Part shown: positions 8,666 through 19,824 of the stretch, piece after piece
How the letters are laid out: every line of letters starts with the position of its first letter
Numbering within the stretch: the stretch's first letter is position 1
Assembly (NCBI RefSeq): GCF_007197735.1
Contig: NZ_CP041637.1
Coordinates: forward strand, 1,736,001 to 1,800,000
Direction of reading: 5' to 3'
Source of the DNA: Formosa sediminum
GTDB taxonomy: Bacteria; Bacteroidota; Bacteroidia; Flavobacteriales; Flavobacteriaceae
DNA length: 64,000 nucleotides
The notes under the pieces: generated by a model
What the model was told of the DNA's origin: nothing
The model's database searches: none
The model's input: only the letters and a program-made list of their open reading frames with translations
Position numbers and translations under genes: made by a program

Positions 8666-9493
8666 TTAGGCTTCTAAAAAGTTGTATATATGTTCTCTAA
8701 CAGAAGGATCATTTAAGGAGTGACCTAAACCTTCAGTTGTAATCAATGTGCTATTTTTATACTCTTTGTTAATAAGTAAAGCATCATTATATGGAATAAT
8801 AGTATCTGCTTTATCATGTATAATTAAACCTTTAGTGTCTACTGTACGTATAAGTTTAGCTGAGGAAAATGCTTTTGGAACGACTCCAAAACGTTTAAGA
8901 ATAGTCTGTTCTAATTGCTGTGTTATGCGGTTGTTGTACCCCAACATATTTACATATCTGCTAATAATATCTTTAAATTCTGAAGGAGCGCCAAGTAATA
9001 TTAATTTATCTAAATCAGGAAGTTGATATTTATTGAGAAATGCACTAGTTGCCATGCCTCCAACTGAATGAGCAATAATTATGCTAGGTTTAAAACGTTT
9101 TGCAACTACATTAATATATTCTGCGTACAAGAGAGCGTTAAATGTTTTGCTACCAGATCTGCCATGGGCTGGAGCATCAAGAGCGACTACTGTATGTCCT
9201 TTTTTTATTAACTCTGTAACAAGAGGTCTCCATCTGTAAGAGTTGCTTTCCCAACCATGAGCTAATAAAATGGTGTCTTTGGTTCCTAACCAACGGTAGG
9301 TCATGATAGGTTGGTTGTTGTAAATAAGCTCTTCATTAAAAGCTGTGTCTAAAAAATCAATTTGATGTTTTAAGACACGACCTTTTCTTGGTTTGATAAA
9401 GAGGTTTAATGCCTTGTTTGCTGCGTATGGCTTAGAAAGATAACTTAAAATGTTAATGTAGCTACCAACCGATTTTACAATTAAAGTTTTCAT
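8666..9493 (-). CDS. Alpha/beta hydrolase
   Basis: The 275-residue alpha/beta-hydrolase fold has the oxyanion-region LLAHGWESNSYRW (about 76-88), LDAPAHGRSG (105-114), the nucleophile elbow IAHSVGG with Ser143, the acid Asp230 in HDKADTIIPY and the final His258 in GLGHSLND. The triad is therefore complete. Substrate is unknown; esterase or lysophospholipase-like activity is plausible. No signal peptide is evident, so it is probably cytoplasmic. It overlaps the cupin gene by four bases (ATGA), indicating translational coupling. Confidence 0.85.
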   Translation of the reverse strand: MKTLIVKSVGSYINILSYLSKPYAANKALNLFIKPRKGRVLKHQIDFLDTAFNEELIYNNQPIMTYRWLGTKDTILLAHGWESNSYRWRPLVTELIKKGHTVVALDAPAHGRSGSKTFNALLYAEYINVVAKRFKPSIIIAHSVGGMATSAFLNKYQLPDLDKLILLGAPSEFKDIISRYVNMLGYNNRITQQLEQTILKRFGVVPKAFSSAKLIRTVDTKGLIIHDKADTIIPYNDALLINKEYKNSTLITTEGLGHSLNDPSVREHIYNFLEA

Positions 9494-9858
9494 AAATCCG
9501 CTTCTCTATTTACCTGATCTAGGGAAAAAGCAGGTGTGCAAATAGCGATGTACTCGCAAGGATTTTCAAAGGGATTTGAATATTGAACTCGAGTGTTTTT
9601 TTCTATTTTAATAGACTCTCCAGCTTTTAAAACCACAATTTCATTGTCTATAATAAATTGTTTTTTGCCTTTAATTATAAAAGTAAACTCATTAAATTCT
9701 GGGGTTTGGAAAGGTTCTTTCCATCCCGGAGGCGCTGTCATATGTGCTATGCTTATGTTAGAATCTCCAGTTGTAGCATTACCAAAATGTTCTTTTATAA
9801 TTTTACCATCTGTTGTGGGTACTATAAATGGATTTTTTATAACTGTATACTTTTTCAT
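9490..9858 (-). CDS. Small cupin-domain protein
   Basis: The 122-residue single cupin has a beta-rich pattern with TAPPGWKEPFQTPEFNEFTFIIKG (first cupin motif region, about 42-65) and VLKAGESIKIEKNTRVQYSNP (second motif region). Metal ligands are degenerate: the usual two His of motif 1 are replaced by Phe/Asn/Glu positions, so metal binding is doubtful. It lies 6 bases after the YitT-family gene and overlaps the hydrolase by four bases, so it belongs to the same operon. Ligand and role are unknown. Confidence 0.75.
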   Translation of the reverse strand: MKKYTVIKNPFIVPTTDGKIIKEHFGNATTGDSNISIAHMTAPPGWKEPFQTPEFNEFTFIIKGKKQFIIDNEIVVLKAGESIKIEKNTRVQYSNPFENPCEYIAICTPAFSLDQVNREADL

Positions 9859-9864
9859 GCGCGT

Positions 9865-10833
9865 TTATTTTAATGGTTTTTTCTTAATCATTCCTCCTTT
9901 AATATCTTTTACTACTCCCATAATAATAAATGCATTTTTATCAATTTTATCAATTTCCGTTTCCATTTTAGCAAGTTCTAAACGTGTTACTATGGTGTAA
10001 ATAATATCTTTCTCTCGTGCACCACCTTCTAAATGGTAGCCTCCTTTACCGGTGTAAATGGTGCAAGCACGTCTTAACTCTTCAGTAACCATTATACGGA
10101 TGGCCTCATGTTTTTCAGAAATTATGGTTACACCTACATATTCTTCAACGCCATCTACAACAAAATCAACTGTTTTTGCTGCCGACATGTAAGTTAATAT
10201 GGCATACAATGCAGTTTCAATAGAAAGAATGTAAGCGCCAAAAGAGAAAATAATTATGTTTATTAATAATAAAATATCCCCAACTGTCATTGATAATTTT
10301 CGTCCTAGAAAGAGCGCTAAAACCTCTGTACCGTCTATCACAGCACCACCTCTCATAGACATACCAATACCAAACCCTAGAAAGAATCCTCCGAAAACTG
10401 AAATTAGTAATTTATCGTCTGTTATCGTTGGGTAGTCTACATTATGAACTACAAAGGCTAAAAATGTAATAGCCGCTATACTTTTTAAAGCAAACTTAAG
10501 GTTAAAGGTTCTGGCGCCTAATATTATAAATGGTAGGTTAACTAATAAAAGTAAGTACCCTAAAGACAAGCCTGTTAAGTTTTCTAGAAGTAAAGAAATA
10601 CCTGTTGCACCTCCATCGATAAATCGGTTTGGTAGTAAAAATCCTTTTAATCCAAAGCCAGCAGATACTACTCCAATCGCTATAAATATATATTCTTTTA
10701 TGGCATGGCTAAGTTCTACTTGAAGGGTCCTAACCATAGGGACTACTTTTTTTAAACTAGCAGGCTCCGTCTCACTTGTCTCGAGTTTTTTTCGAGCAAT
10801 TATAATAAGGAGTTTCGATACAAGTGAGTTCAT
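9865..10833 (-). CDS. YitT family membrane protein (DUF161/DUF2179)
   Basis: The 322-residue protein carries a cytoplasmic head of about 45 residues and five to six membrane helices. Family motifs are LLPNRFIDGGATGISLLL near residues 66-83 and GFGIGMSMRGGAVIDGTEVLAL near 151-172. A C-terminal soluble DUF2179 domain (about 225-310) contains IYTGKGGYHLEGG. YitT-like proteins are widespread inner-membrane proteins of unsettled, possibly transport, function. The head is longer than usual; a start at the internal Met near residue 33 is possible. It sits mid-operon, 12 bases after the lipoprotein gene. Confidence 0.85.
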   Translation of the reverse strand: MNSLVSKLLIIIARKKLETSETEPASLKKVVPMVRTLQVELSHAIKEYIFIAIGVVSAGFGLKGFLLPNRFIDGGATGISLLLENLTGLSLGYLLLLVNLPFIILGARTFNLKFALKSIAAITFLAFVVHNVDYPTITDDKLLISVFGGFFLGFGIGMSMRGGAVIDGTEVLALFLGRKLSMTVGDILLLINIIIFSFGAYILSIETALYAILTYMSAAKTVDFVVDGVEEYVGVTIISEKHEAIRIMVTEELRRACTIYTGKGGYHLEGGAREKDIIYTIVTRLELAKMETEIDKIDKNAFIIMGVVKDIKGGMIKKKPLK

Positions 10834-10845
10834 AGACGTTTAGGT

Positions 10846-11397
10846 TTACCAGTTTAAGAAGAAGTATTTTATTTTTGCTGAATCAGGAATTTGAGAAGCC
10901 TCAATATTTAAATTCATATCGAATCTTAAGTTTGAAGGTAATTGTTCTTTATCAATAGTAAAGGATGCGTTTATTTCGTTTACAGATATTACTACAGATC
11001 TAATTAAATTATCGATGCTTGATATTTTGTAATGATCTTGAATGTCCTTAAACGTACTAAGTGTAGAAATTCCTTTTTCAGTTTTAAAACGCGAATCAAA
11101 AATTTGAACGGTTTTGATTACTGATGTAGAGTCCATTAACGTTTTTGGAGTTAATGTTAATAATTTTGAACCTCCTTTTTCAAAGATTTCTATTTCGTTA
11201 ATACTTGTAGTAAACTCCCCACCAGGCACAAACTTTACTATAGAGTCGGTTTTAAAAATAGACTCTAAATCTTTAACTTGAGACGTTGAGGTTAAGTTAC
11301 CAACACTTGTTTTTGTAATTGAAAAATTGTCGTTTTTAGTAGAACAACTAAAGCATGTAATAGCAATGATAGCTATGCTTAATATGGTTTTTTTCAT
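10846..11397 (-). CDS. Hypothetical lipoprotein
   Basis: The 183-residue protein begins MKKTILSIAIIAITCFSCS, a lipoprotein signal with the lipid-accepting Cys at residue 18. The rest is a soluble, mixed alpha/beta sequence rich in Thr, Ser and Ile with no motif I recognise, ending FFLNW. It would be anchored in the outer or inner membrane facing the periplasm. It lies between the HerA-like ATPase gene (48 bases upstream) and the YitT-family gene. Function is unknown. Confidence 0.75.
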   Translation of the reverse strand: MKKTILSIAIIAITCFSCSTKNDNFSITKTSVGNLTSTSQVKDLESIFKTDSIVKFVPGGEFTTSINEIEIFEKGGSKLLTLTPKTLMDSTSVIKTVQIFDSRFKTEKGISTLSTFKDIQDHYKISSIDNLIRSVVISVNEINASFTIDKEQLPSNLRFDMNLNIEASQIPDSAKIKYFFLNW

Positions 11398-11445
11398 GTT
11401 AAGATAATCTGATTTTTGTAATTTTTTTTGAGTCTGTGAAAATAG

Positions 11446-12963
11446 TTATTTTTTCATCACTTTAGTTAAAATTCCAAAAACACTTCTAATAAAAGTTGCG
11501 CTCGTTAACACTTTTACTATCGGGTTCATGACCGTGCTTTTACGTCTGGATGTTGTTTTTTTTGAGCGTTGTTCTTCACGCTCGGCTTCTTTTTCAGCCT
11601 CTGCTTCAGCACGATTTATTTTGTCGGTTAAAATTTCGTAAGCGCTTTCTCTGTCAATGGTTTGGTTGTATTTTTTTACTAATTTAGATTCTGAAATTAG
11701 CTCAGATAATTCAGTATCTGTTAAGATGTCCATACGGCTCATTGGAGCGCGCATCATAGTCGCTGCTAATGGAGTTGGCCTTCCTTTTTCATCTAAAGCA
11801 GAAATTAAAGCTTCTCCTGTTCCTAAATTAGTAAGTACGCTTTCTGTATCGTAATAAGCAGAATCTGGATAGTTTTGAGCGGTTAATTTAATTGCTTTAC
11901 GGTCTTTGGCTGTGAAGGCACGTAACGCGTGCTGTATTTTTAATCCTAATTGCCCCAATACAGCTTCTGGAACATCTGTAGGATTTTGCGTTACAAAATA
12001 TAAACCAACACCTTTACTACGTATTAACTTAACAATACTTTCTATTTGGTTTAGTAGTGCTTTAGAAGCTTCGCTAAAAATAAGATGCGCTTCATCAATA
12101 AAAATAACTAATTCAGGTCTGCCACTATCCCCTTGTTCTGGAAAAGTAGTGTAAATTTCTGCTAATAAACTTAACATAAAGGTTGAGAACAATTTTGGTT
12201 TGTCTTGAATATCTGTAAGTCTAAGAATATTAATGTATCCGCGACCATCACTATCAATTCGCGTTAAATCCTGAACATCAAAAGATGTTTCTCCAAAAAA
12301 TAAATCGGCACCTTGTTGTTCTAGTTCTACAACTTTTCTTAAAATAGCACCGGTGGATGCTGTCGAGATTCTTCCGTAGGCTTCTTGGAATTCTGCTTTA
12401 CCTTCTTGAGTTGCATATTGTAATATTTTTTTAAAATCTTTTAAATCAAGTAATGGTAATTTATTATCGTCGCAATATTTAAAAATAACAGAGACAATAC
12501 CAGATTGGGTGTCTGTTAGGTCTAGGATTCTCGAGAGTAAAATTGGTCCAAATTCACTAACAGTGGCGCGAAGTCTAACGCCGTCTTGGTGAGAAAGGGT
12601 AAGGACATCTACAGGAAAACCTTTAGTAGTGTATTCAAGTCCAATTTTTTCATGGCGTGTCTCAATAAAATTATTGCTTACACCAGGTTTAGCTAATCCG
12701 CTTAAATCCCCTTTAATATCCATTAATAAAACAGGAATGCCTTGGTCAGAAAGTTGTTCTGCCATGACTTGTAAAGTTTTAGTTTTACCTGTACCTGTAG
12801 CACCGGCAATTAAACCATGTCTGTTTAACGTTTTTAAAGGTATATTTACATAGGCATTTTTTAAGGGGTTTTCATTTAATATGGCAGATCCCATAGTAAT
12901 ATAATCTCCTTTAAATGTATTTCCTTCAGTTATTTCCTTCAAAAAAGCGTCGTTGGTGGTCAT
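11446..12963 (-). CDS. HerA-like ATPase/helicase (DUF853 family)
   Basis: The protein is 505 residues from the ATG at 12963. The frame is open for 26 more codons, but those encode an unlikely lysine/isoleucine-rich leader, while MTTNDAFLKEITEGNTFKGDY matches the family start. Walker A is GATGTGKTKTLQ and Walker B VIFIDEAHLIF, followed by the VYFVTQNPTDVPEAVLGQLG-like sensor region typical of DUF853/HerA-FtsK ATPases. A charged coiled segment and basic tail end the protein. These are hexameric DNA-pumping-like ATPases of poorly known role; no NurA partner is adjacent. It heads the minus-strand run ending at rluF and diverges from queE. Confidence 0.88.
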   Translation of the reverse strand: MTTNDAFLKEITEGNTFKGDYITMGSAILNENPLKNAYVNIPLKTLNRHGLIAGATGTGKTKTLQVMAEQLSDQGIPVLLMDIKGDLSGLAKPGVSNNFIETRHEKIGLEYTTKGFPVDVLTLSHQDGVRLRATVSEFGPILLSRILDLTDTQSGIVSVIFKYCDDNKLPLLDLKDFKKILQYATQEGKAEFQEAYGRISTASTGAILRKVVELEQQGADLFFGETSFDVQDLTRIDSDGRGYINILRLTDIQDKPKLFSTFMLSLLAEIYTTFPEQGDSGRPELVIFIDEAHLIFSEASKALLNQIESIVKLIRSKGVGLYFVTQNPTDVPEAVLGQLGLKIQHALRAFTAKDRKAIKLTAQNYPDSAYYDTESVLTNLGTGEALISALDEKGRPTPLAATMMRAPMSRMDILTDTELSELISESKLVKKYNQTIDRESAYEILTDKINRAEAEAEKEAEREEQRSKKTTSRRKSTVMNPIVKVLTSATFIRSVFGILTKVMKK

Positions 12964-13053
12964 AATTCTTAATTTTTTTATAAAAATAGTAATCTTAAAG
13001 GAATAGCCTTTAAATCTTTTTAAGATTTTATATGCTAACATAAATGTGTGAAC

Positions 13054-13061
13054 TATCTTTG
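13054..13061 (+). promoter_or_regulatory. -7-type box immediately before queE start
   Basis: TATCTTTG matches TAnnTTTG and ends 6 bases before the ATG at 13068, so the transcript would start on or beside the start codon (leaderless). It also argues against the upstream in-frame ATG at 13044, which would lie before the promoter. No -33 TTG is clear. Confidence 0.45.
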
Positions 13062-13067
13062 CACGTT

Positions 13068-13697
13068 ATGAAGAAAGATATTCAAGAGTTGGTTAATAAA
13101 GGCGAAATGTTGCCTTTAATGGAAGAGTTTTATACCATACAAGGCGAAGGATTTTACAAAGGTACCGCAGCTTATTTTATAAGAGTAGGAGGGTGCGATG
13201 TAGGATGCCATTGGTGTGATGTAAAAGAAAGTTGGGATGCAGAATTGCATCCGCCAACCGAGACTTCTAAAATTGTTGAAAAAGCAGCACTACATAGTAA
13301 AACTATCGTGGTTACTGGTGGTGAACCTTTAACTTGGGATATGACGCCTTTAACAACGCAATTAAAAGCTAAAGGTTTGCAAGTGCATATTGAAACTTCA
13401 GGAGCTTATCCGTTAACTGGGGTTTGGGATTGGATTTGTTTATCGCCTAAAAAAATGAAATTACCAACACCAGAAGTATCGGCTAAAGCGCACGAATTAA
13501 AAGTAATTATTTTTAATAAAGACGATTTTAAATTTGCTGAAGAACAAGCTGCATTAGTAAATAAAGACTGTATTTTATACATGCAACCTGAATGGAGTAA
13601 ACGTGATAAAATGATTCCTCAAATTGTAGAGTATGTAATGGCTAACCCAAAATGGAAAGTATCTTTACAAACTCATAAATATCTTAATATACCTTAG
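13068..13697 (+). CDS. queE: 7-carboxy-7-deazaguanine synthase QueE
   Basis: The 209-residue radical SAM enzyme converts 6-carboxytetrahydropterin to 7-carboxy-7-deazaguanine in queuosine (tRNA wobble base) synthesis. It has the early substrate-binding block LMEEFYTIQGEGFYKGTAAYFIR, then the cluster-binding GGCDVGCHWCD (C-x3-C-x2-C) and TGGEPLTW. Length fits. I chose ATG 13068 over 13044 because the protein start MKKDIQELVNKGE fits the family and a -7 box overlaps the longer leader. Other queuosine genes are not in the window. Confidence 0.92.
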   Translation: MKKDIQELVNKGEMLPLMEEFYTIQGEGFYKGTAAYFIRVGGCDVGCHWCDVKESWDAELHPPTETSKIVEKAALHSKTIVVTGGEPLTWDMTPLTTQLKAKGLQVHIETSGAYPLTGVWDWICLSPKKMKLPTPEVSAKAHELKVIIFNKDDFKFAEEQAALVNKDCILYMQPEWSKRDKMIPQIVEYVMANPKWKVSLQTHKYLNIP

Positions 13698-13737
13698 TGT
13701 ATATACAGAGAAGAAAAGAATATAAAATAAAACATAA

Positions 13738-13774
13738 AAAGCGGTTTGTCTATATTATTTAGAAAAACCACTTT
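13738..13774 (-). terminator. Hairpin terminator between queE and DUF2911 gene
   Basis: An imperfect stem (13738-13752 with 13760-13774; one A-C mismatch and one unpaired position) lies between converging genes. On the minus strand it is followed by a T-rich tract; on the plus strand by CTTTATAGTTTT, so it may act both ways. Confidence 0.6.
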
Positions 13775-13797
13775 ATAGTTTTATAAGCCTTTAAAAA

Positions 13798-14331
13798 TTA
13801 CTTGAAAGGTACAGAAACTCGAGTTGTTCCCCATCCTAAATACATGGTTTTTTCATCACTAAAAGTTATTGAAAATGCTTCAATAGACTCGGCATCTATA
13901 GATGCAATAGCATTGTAACGGGCAACATCTTGGTTTGGGTTGTAAGAATAAGCCCCCCAAGCATTAAGGTCTTTATTTAAAATCATTGTCCACATTTTTT
14001 CTCCTCTAATAGCAAATAAAGAATATGTTCCTGCTTTCACAAGAGTATCTCCAAAATAGGTGTCTTCGTAGAATGTGATTTCAGCAGATTCATTAGCGCC
14101 TAGTCTCCAAACCTTTCCTAAAGGCACTAAGTCGTATAACTCACGGCCGTTTAGTTGTGGTCTGCTGTAAACGACCTTGATTTTTTTATTAGAGTCTTTG
14201 TGGTTTGCGGGAAATGCCGCGGCATCCATTGGGCTTTTGTCTAATCCGTTAAATTTTTGTGCGTGCATTTCAGTAGTCATACTAAAAGCTACTAATAAAC
14301 AGAATACCGAGGCTTTAAATAATTTCATCAT
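13798..14331 (-). CDS. DUF2911 family exported protein (copy 1)
   Basis: The 177-residue protein begins with a signal peptide (MMKLFKASVFCLLVAFSMTTEMHAQ, cleavage after HA or AQ). Next come the DUF2911 hallmarks: VVYSRPQLNGRELY, VWRLGANESAEITFYED, AGTYSLFAI and WGAYSYNPNQDVAR. The domain is beta-rich and periplasmic or secreted; its function is not established. A second, longer copy lies at 54762-55340, so this is one of two paralogues in the window. The ATG one codon upstream of MKL is equally usable. Confidence 0.88.
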   Translation of the reverse strand: MMKLFKASVFCLLVAFSMTTEMHAQKFNGLDKSPMDAAAFPANHKDSNKKIKVVYSRPQLNGRELYDLVPLGKVWRLGANESAEITFYEDTYFGDTLVKAGTYSLFAIRGEKMWTMILNKDLNAWGAYSYNPNQDVARYNAIASIDAESIEAFSITFSDEKTMYLGWGTTRVSVPFK

Positions 14332-14565
14332 AGTGTTTTTTGTTATTGAATATTAAGTCTTAGGTAAAGGTCGCTAATTTTTGCTAAACTTTACAAAATA
14401 TAAATTTTGAAAGCATGTTTTTGTTGTTTGGTTTTAAATTTGCTTAAATTAATGTTATTTTGTTTTAATTTGTAATTAATATTAGGCTTGTTGTTTTATA
14501 ATGTGAATGTTAAATGCATATTTGCTTAAGAATTAAAATAAAAGAGAATTTAAAATATATAAATT

Positions 14566-16233
14566 ATGTGTGGAATTGTATGTGCATTCGATTTAAAACA
14601 AAAATCGGATGAATTAAGACCTCAGATTTTAGAAATGTCAAAAAAAATCCGTCACCGTGGACCAGACTGGAGTGGGATTTTTAGTAATGATAAAGCCATT
14701 TTGTCTCACGAACGTTTAGCTATTGTAGATCCAGCTTCAGGGAAACAACCTTTATTTAGCCCAGATGGAACTTTAGTTTTAGCAGCAAACGGAGAAATTT
14801 ACAATCACCGCGAACTTCGTAAACAATTTGTAGGGAAATACAACTTTCAGACCGAATCAGATTGTGAAGTGATTCTAGCGTTATACAAAGAAAAAGGTGT
14901 AGATTTTGTTGATGAAATGAATGGAATCTTTGGTTTTGCTATATATGATGTAGAAAAAGATGAATATTTTGTGGCGCGTGACCATATGGGAATTATTCCT
15001 TTATATATAGGATGGGATCAAAATGGAACATTTTATGTTGCTTCAGAATTAAAAGCTTTAGAAGGACAATGTACTAAAATTGAATTGTTTCCTCCAGGGC
15101 ACTATTTATCTAGCAAAGACGGAGAATTAGTAAAATGGTATAAGAGAGATTGGACTGAATACGATGCTGTTAAGGAAAATGAAACCAGTATTAAAGCGAT
15201 AAAAGACGCTTTAGAAGCTGCAGTGCACAGACAATTAATGTCTGATGTGCCTTACGGAGTATTGCTTTCTGGAGGATTAGATTCTTCAGTTACTTCTGCA
15301 ATTGCAAAAAAATATGCACAAAAACGTATTGAAAGTGACGATGAGTCTGATGCGTGGTATCCACAATTACACAGTTTTTCTGTAGGTTTAGAAGGGTCTC
15401 CAGATTTAGCCGCTGCTAGAAAAGTTGCAGATCATATTAAAACCATTCACCACGAAATTAAATTTACCATTCAAGAAGGTTTAGATGCTATTCGCGATGT
15501 CGTATATAACCTAGAAACTTACGATGTAACTACAATTCGTGCTAGCACGCCTATGTACTTAATGGCTCGTGTTATTAAGTCTATGGGAATTAAAATGGTA
15601 TTATCTGGTGAAGGTGCAGACGAATTATTTGGAGGGTATTTATACTTCCATAAAGCGCCAAACGCACAAGAGTTTCATGAAGAAACTGTACGTAAATTAA
15701 GTAAACTGCATATGTATGATTGTTTACGTGCTAATAAAAGTTTAGCAGCTTGGGGTATTGAAGGGCGTGTACCATTCTTAGATAAAGAATTTATGGATGT
15801 TGCTATGCGTATCAATCCGCAAGATAAAATGATTAACGGCGAGCGTATGGAAAAATGGGTGGTTCGTAAAGCATTTGAAGATATGATTCCAGAAAGTGTA
15901 GCGTGGAGGCAAAAAGAACAATTTAGTGATGGTGTTGGCTATAGCTGGATAGATACTTTAAAAGAAGTTGTGGCTACAGAAGTTACAGACGAGCAATTAG
16001 CAAATGCTAAATATAAATTCCCGCTACAAACACCAACAACTAAGGAAGAGTTCTATTACCGTTCTATTTTCGCAGAGCATTTCCCTAGCGATGCAGCAGC
16101 ATTATGTGTGCCACAAGAGGCAAGCGTAGCTTGTAGTACTAAAATAGCACTTGAATGGGATGAAGCGTTTAAAAACATGAACGATCCAAGCGGACGTGCT
16201 GTAGCAAATGTGCATACAGAAGCTTACAAATAA
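14566..16233 (+). CDS. asnB: Asparagine synthase B (glutamine-hydrolysing)
   Basis: The 555-residue AsnB converts aspartate, glutamine and ATP to asparagine and glutamate. Cys2 at the processed N-terminus (MCGIVCAFD) is the glutaminase nucleophile; the glutaminase domain spans about 2-200, with HERLAIVDP and ANGEIYNH. The synthetase domain has the pyrophosphate-binding LLSGGLDSSV motif (about 235-244) and LSGEGADELFGGY. Size and ends match E. coli AsnB (554). It is monocistronic, with a strong terminator after it. Confidence 0.97.
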   Translation: MCGIVCAFDLKQKSDELRPQILEMSKKIRHRGPDWSGIFSNDKAILSHERLAIVDPASGKQPLFSPDGTLVLAANGEIYNHRELRKQFVGKYNFQTESDCEVILALYKEKGVDFVDEMNGIFGFAIYDVEKDEYFVARDHMGIIPLYIGWDQNGTFYVASELKALEGQCTKIELFPPGHYLSSKDGELVKWYKRDWTEYDAVKENETSIKAIKDALEAAVHRQLMSDVPYGVLLSGGLDSSVTSAIAKKYAQKRIESDDESDAWYPQLHSFSVGLEGSPDLAAARKVADHIKTIHHEIKFTIQEGLDAIRDVVYNLETYDVTTIRASTPMYLMARVIKSMGIKMVLSGEGADELFGGYLYFHKAPNAQEFHEETVRKLSKLHMYDCLRANKSLAAWGIEGRVPFLDKEFMDVAMRINPQDKMINGERMEKWVVRKAFEDMIPESVAWRQKEQFSDGVGYSWIDTLKEVVATEVTDEQLANAKYKFPLQTPTTKEEFYYRSIFAEHFPSDAAALCVPQEASVACSTKIALEWDEAFKNMNDPSGRAVANVHTEAYK

Positions 16234-16273
16234 AATCTTAATTTCGCATTTTTATAATAAATTTAGTGTTTAT

Positions 16274-16316
16274 AAAACCTCGAAATCTCTGTTATTAGAG
16301 ATTTTGAGGTTTTTTT
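16274..16316 (+). terminator. Rho-independent terminator after asnB
   Basis: The stem pairs 16274-16290 with 16297-16313 (one internal G-T position), the loop is GTTATT, and a T tract runs to 16316. It lies 40 bases past the asnB stop. Confidence 0.85.
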
Positions 16317-16432
16317 GATTTTAACACGATGTTAAAAAGTGGCTAAATTCAATTTAAAGCTATTTTTAGGCGTTTTTAGAGTGTTTTGTGTAATTAACAA
16401 ATGTTGATAATTTTAAGCCTTCCTGCGTTAAA

Positions 16433-16465
16433 TTGTTTTTAAAGTGCCTTTAAATTTGTATATTT
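16433..16465 (+). promoter_or_regulatory. Promoter for gyrB
   Basis: TTG (16433-16435), 22 bases, then TATATTTG (16458-16465) fits the Bacteroidota -33/-7 pattern, although the spacer is slightly long. It leaves a leader of about 70 bases before the gyrB ATG. Confidence 0.5.
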
Positions 16466-16534
16466 GTTAGTATTCTAAATGGTGCGGATGCATCATTTTT
16501 TTTATGATTATAAATTAAAAAGTATAACATTTAA

Positions 16535-18481
<1,947 letters not shown>

Positions 18482-18488
18482 TTATTAT

Positions 18489-18521
18489 AACACCTTAAGC
18501 TTAATTTAAGGTGTTTTTTTT
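18489..18521 (+). terminator. Rho-independent terminator after gyrB
   Basis: AACACCTTAA (18489-18498) pairs with TTAAGGTGTT (18506-18515) across a seven-base loop, followed by a T tract to 18521. It begins 8 bases after the gyrB stop. Confidence 0.88.
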
Positions 18522-18672
18522 AACTATTTTTAAAATTTAACCCGTTTAAAATAGGGTAACTTATATTTATGTTAATTTGATAAATTACCGCTCATTATTG
18601 TAATATAATTATAATTAAGAGGTGCTTAAAGGGTTAATTATATTAAATGTGTTAAATTAGCAAAGAATAAAA

Positions 18673-18680
18673 TATTTTTG
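18673..18680 (+). promoter_or_regulatory. -7-type box for mdh
   Basis: TATTTTTG fits TAnnTTTG and lies 20 bases before the mdh ATG. There is no clear TTG at -33. Confidence 0.4.
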
Positions 18681-18700
18681 AATCTTAAAATAAAAATAAA

Positions 18701-19627
18701 ATGAAAGTAACAGTAGTTGGAGCAGGAGCAGTAGGTGCAAGTTGTGCAGAATATATTGCTATTAAAAACTTTGCTTCAGAAGTTGTATTGTTAGACATTA
18801 AAGAAGGTTTTGCAGAAGGTAAAGCTATGGATTTAATGCAAACAGCATCTTTAAATGGGTTCGACACAAAAATAACAGGTGTAACTAATGACTATAGCAA
18901 AACAGCTGGTAGTGATGTTTGCGTTATTACAAGTGGTATTCCTAGAAAACCAGGAATGACAAGAGAAGAACTTATTGGTATTAATGCAGGTATTGTAAAA
19001 AATGTATCAACAAGTTTATTAGAGCATTCTCCTAACATGATTCTTATTGTTGTAAGTAACCCTATGGATACCATGACGTATTTAGCTCATAAAGCTACAG
19101 GTTTACCAAAAAATAGAATTATCGGAATGGGTGGAGCATTAGATTCTGCGCGTTTTAAATATAGATTAGCAGAAGCTTTAGGTGCGCCTATTAGTGATGT
19201 AGATGGTATGGTAATTGGTGGACATAGCGATACAGGTATGTTCCCATTAACACGTTTAGCTACTAGAAATAGTGTGCCAGTTTCAGAATTTTTATCTGAA
19301 GAACGTTTAAATCAAGTCAAAGAAGATACTAAAGTTGGTGGAGCTACATTAACTAAATTATTGGGTACTTCTGCTTGGTATGCACCAGGTGCAGCTGTAT
19401 CAGGAATGGTACAAGCAATTGCTTGCGATACTAAAAAAATATTCCCATGTTCAGCATTATTAGATGGTGAATATGGTTTATCAGATATTTGTTTGGGTGT
19501 ACCAGTTGTTTTAGGTAAAGATGGTATCGAAAAAATAGTAGATATTTCTCTTAATGACGAAGAAAAATCACATTTAGCTGCAAGTGCAGAAGGTGTAAGT
19601 AAAACAAACGGATTATTAGAATTCTAA
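18701..19627 (+). CDS. mdh: Malate dehydrogenase
   Basis: The 308-residue NAD-dependent enzyme oxidises malate to oxaloacetate in the TCA cycle. The Rossmann start is VTVVGAGAVGASCAEY, with Asp33 in LLDIKEG selecting NAD. ITSGIPRKPGMTREEL is the mobile active-site loop with the substrate-binding arginines. GMGGALDSARF carries the catalytic Asp/Arg region and GGHSDTGMFP the catalytic His. It is of the LDH-like (MDH type 3) class found in Bacteroidota. It is flanked by terminators, so monocistronic. Confidence 0.96.
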   Translation: MKVTVVGAGAVGASCAEYIAIKNFASEVVLLDIKEGFAEGKAMDLMQTASLNGFDTKITGVTNDYSKTAGSDVCVITSGIPRKPGMTREELIGINAGIVKNVSTSLLEHSPNMILIVVSNPMDTMTYLAHKATGLPKNRIIGMGGALDSARFKYRLAEALGAPISDVDGMVIGGHSDTGMFPLTRLATRNSVPVSEFLSEERLNQVKEDTKVGGATLTKLLGTSAWYAPGAAVSGMVQAIACDTKKIFPCSALLDGEYGLSDICLGVPVVLGKDGIEKIVDISLNDEEKSHLAASAEGVSKTNGLLEF

Positions 19628-19649
19628 TTGTTTTTTAAATATTCTTATT

Positions 19650-19683
19650 AAAAACGACTGTCTGAGAGGGCAGTCGTTTTTTT
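19650..19683 (+). terminator. Rho-independent terminator after mdh
   Basis: AAAAACGACTG (19650-19660) pairs with CAGTCGTTTTT across a ten-base loop, and a T run continues to 19683. Confidence 0.87.
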
Positions 19684-19824
19684 GTCTTATTTTGTAGTGT
19701 TTGCAATTTCCAAATATAGAGTATAATGCGTATTTAGTCTTGTAAATTTAACAGTAATAATAGCGTTGTAACATTGGTGAAAAATGAGATATTCCGTAAA
19801 TTAGTAGTATAATCTATATACGTT

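Noticed and set aside
13044-13067. Longer queE start at 13044
   Set aside because: The extra eight residues (MCELSLHV) are not family-like and overlap the -7 promoter box.
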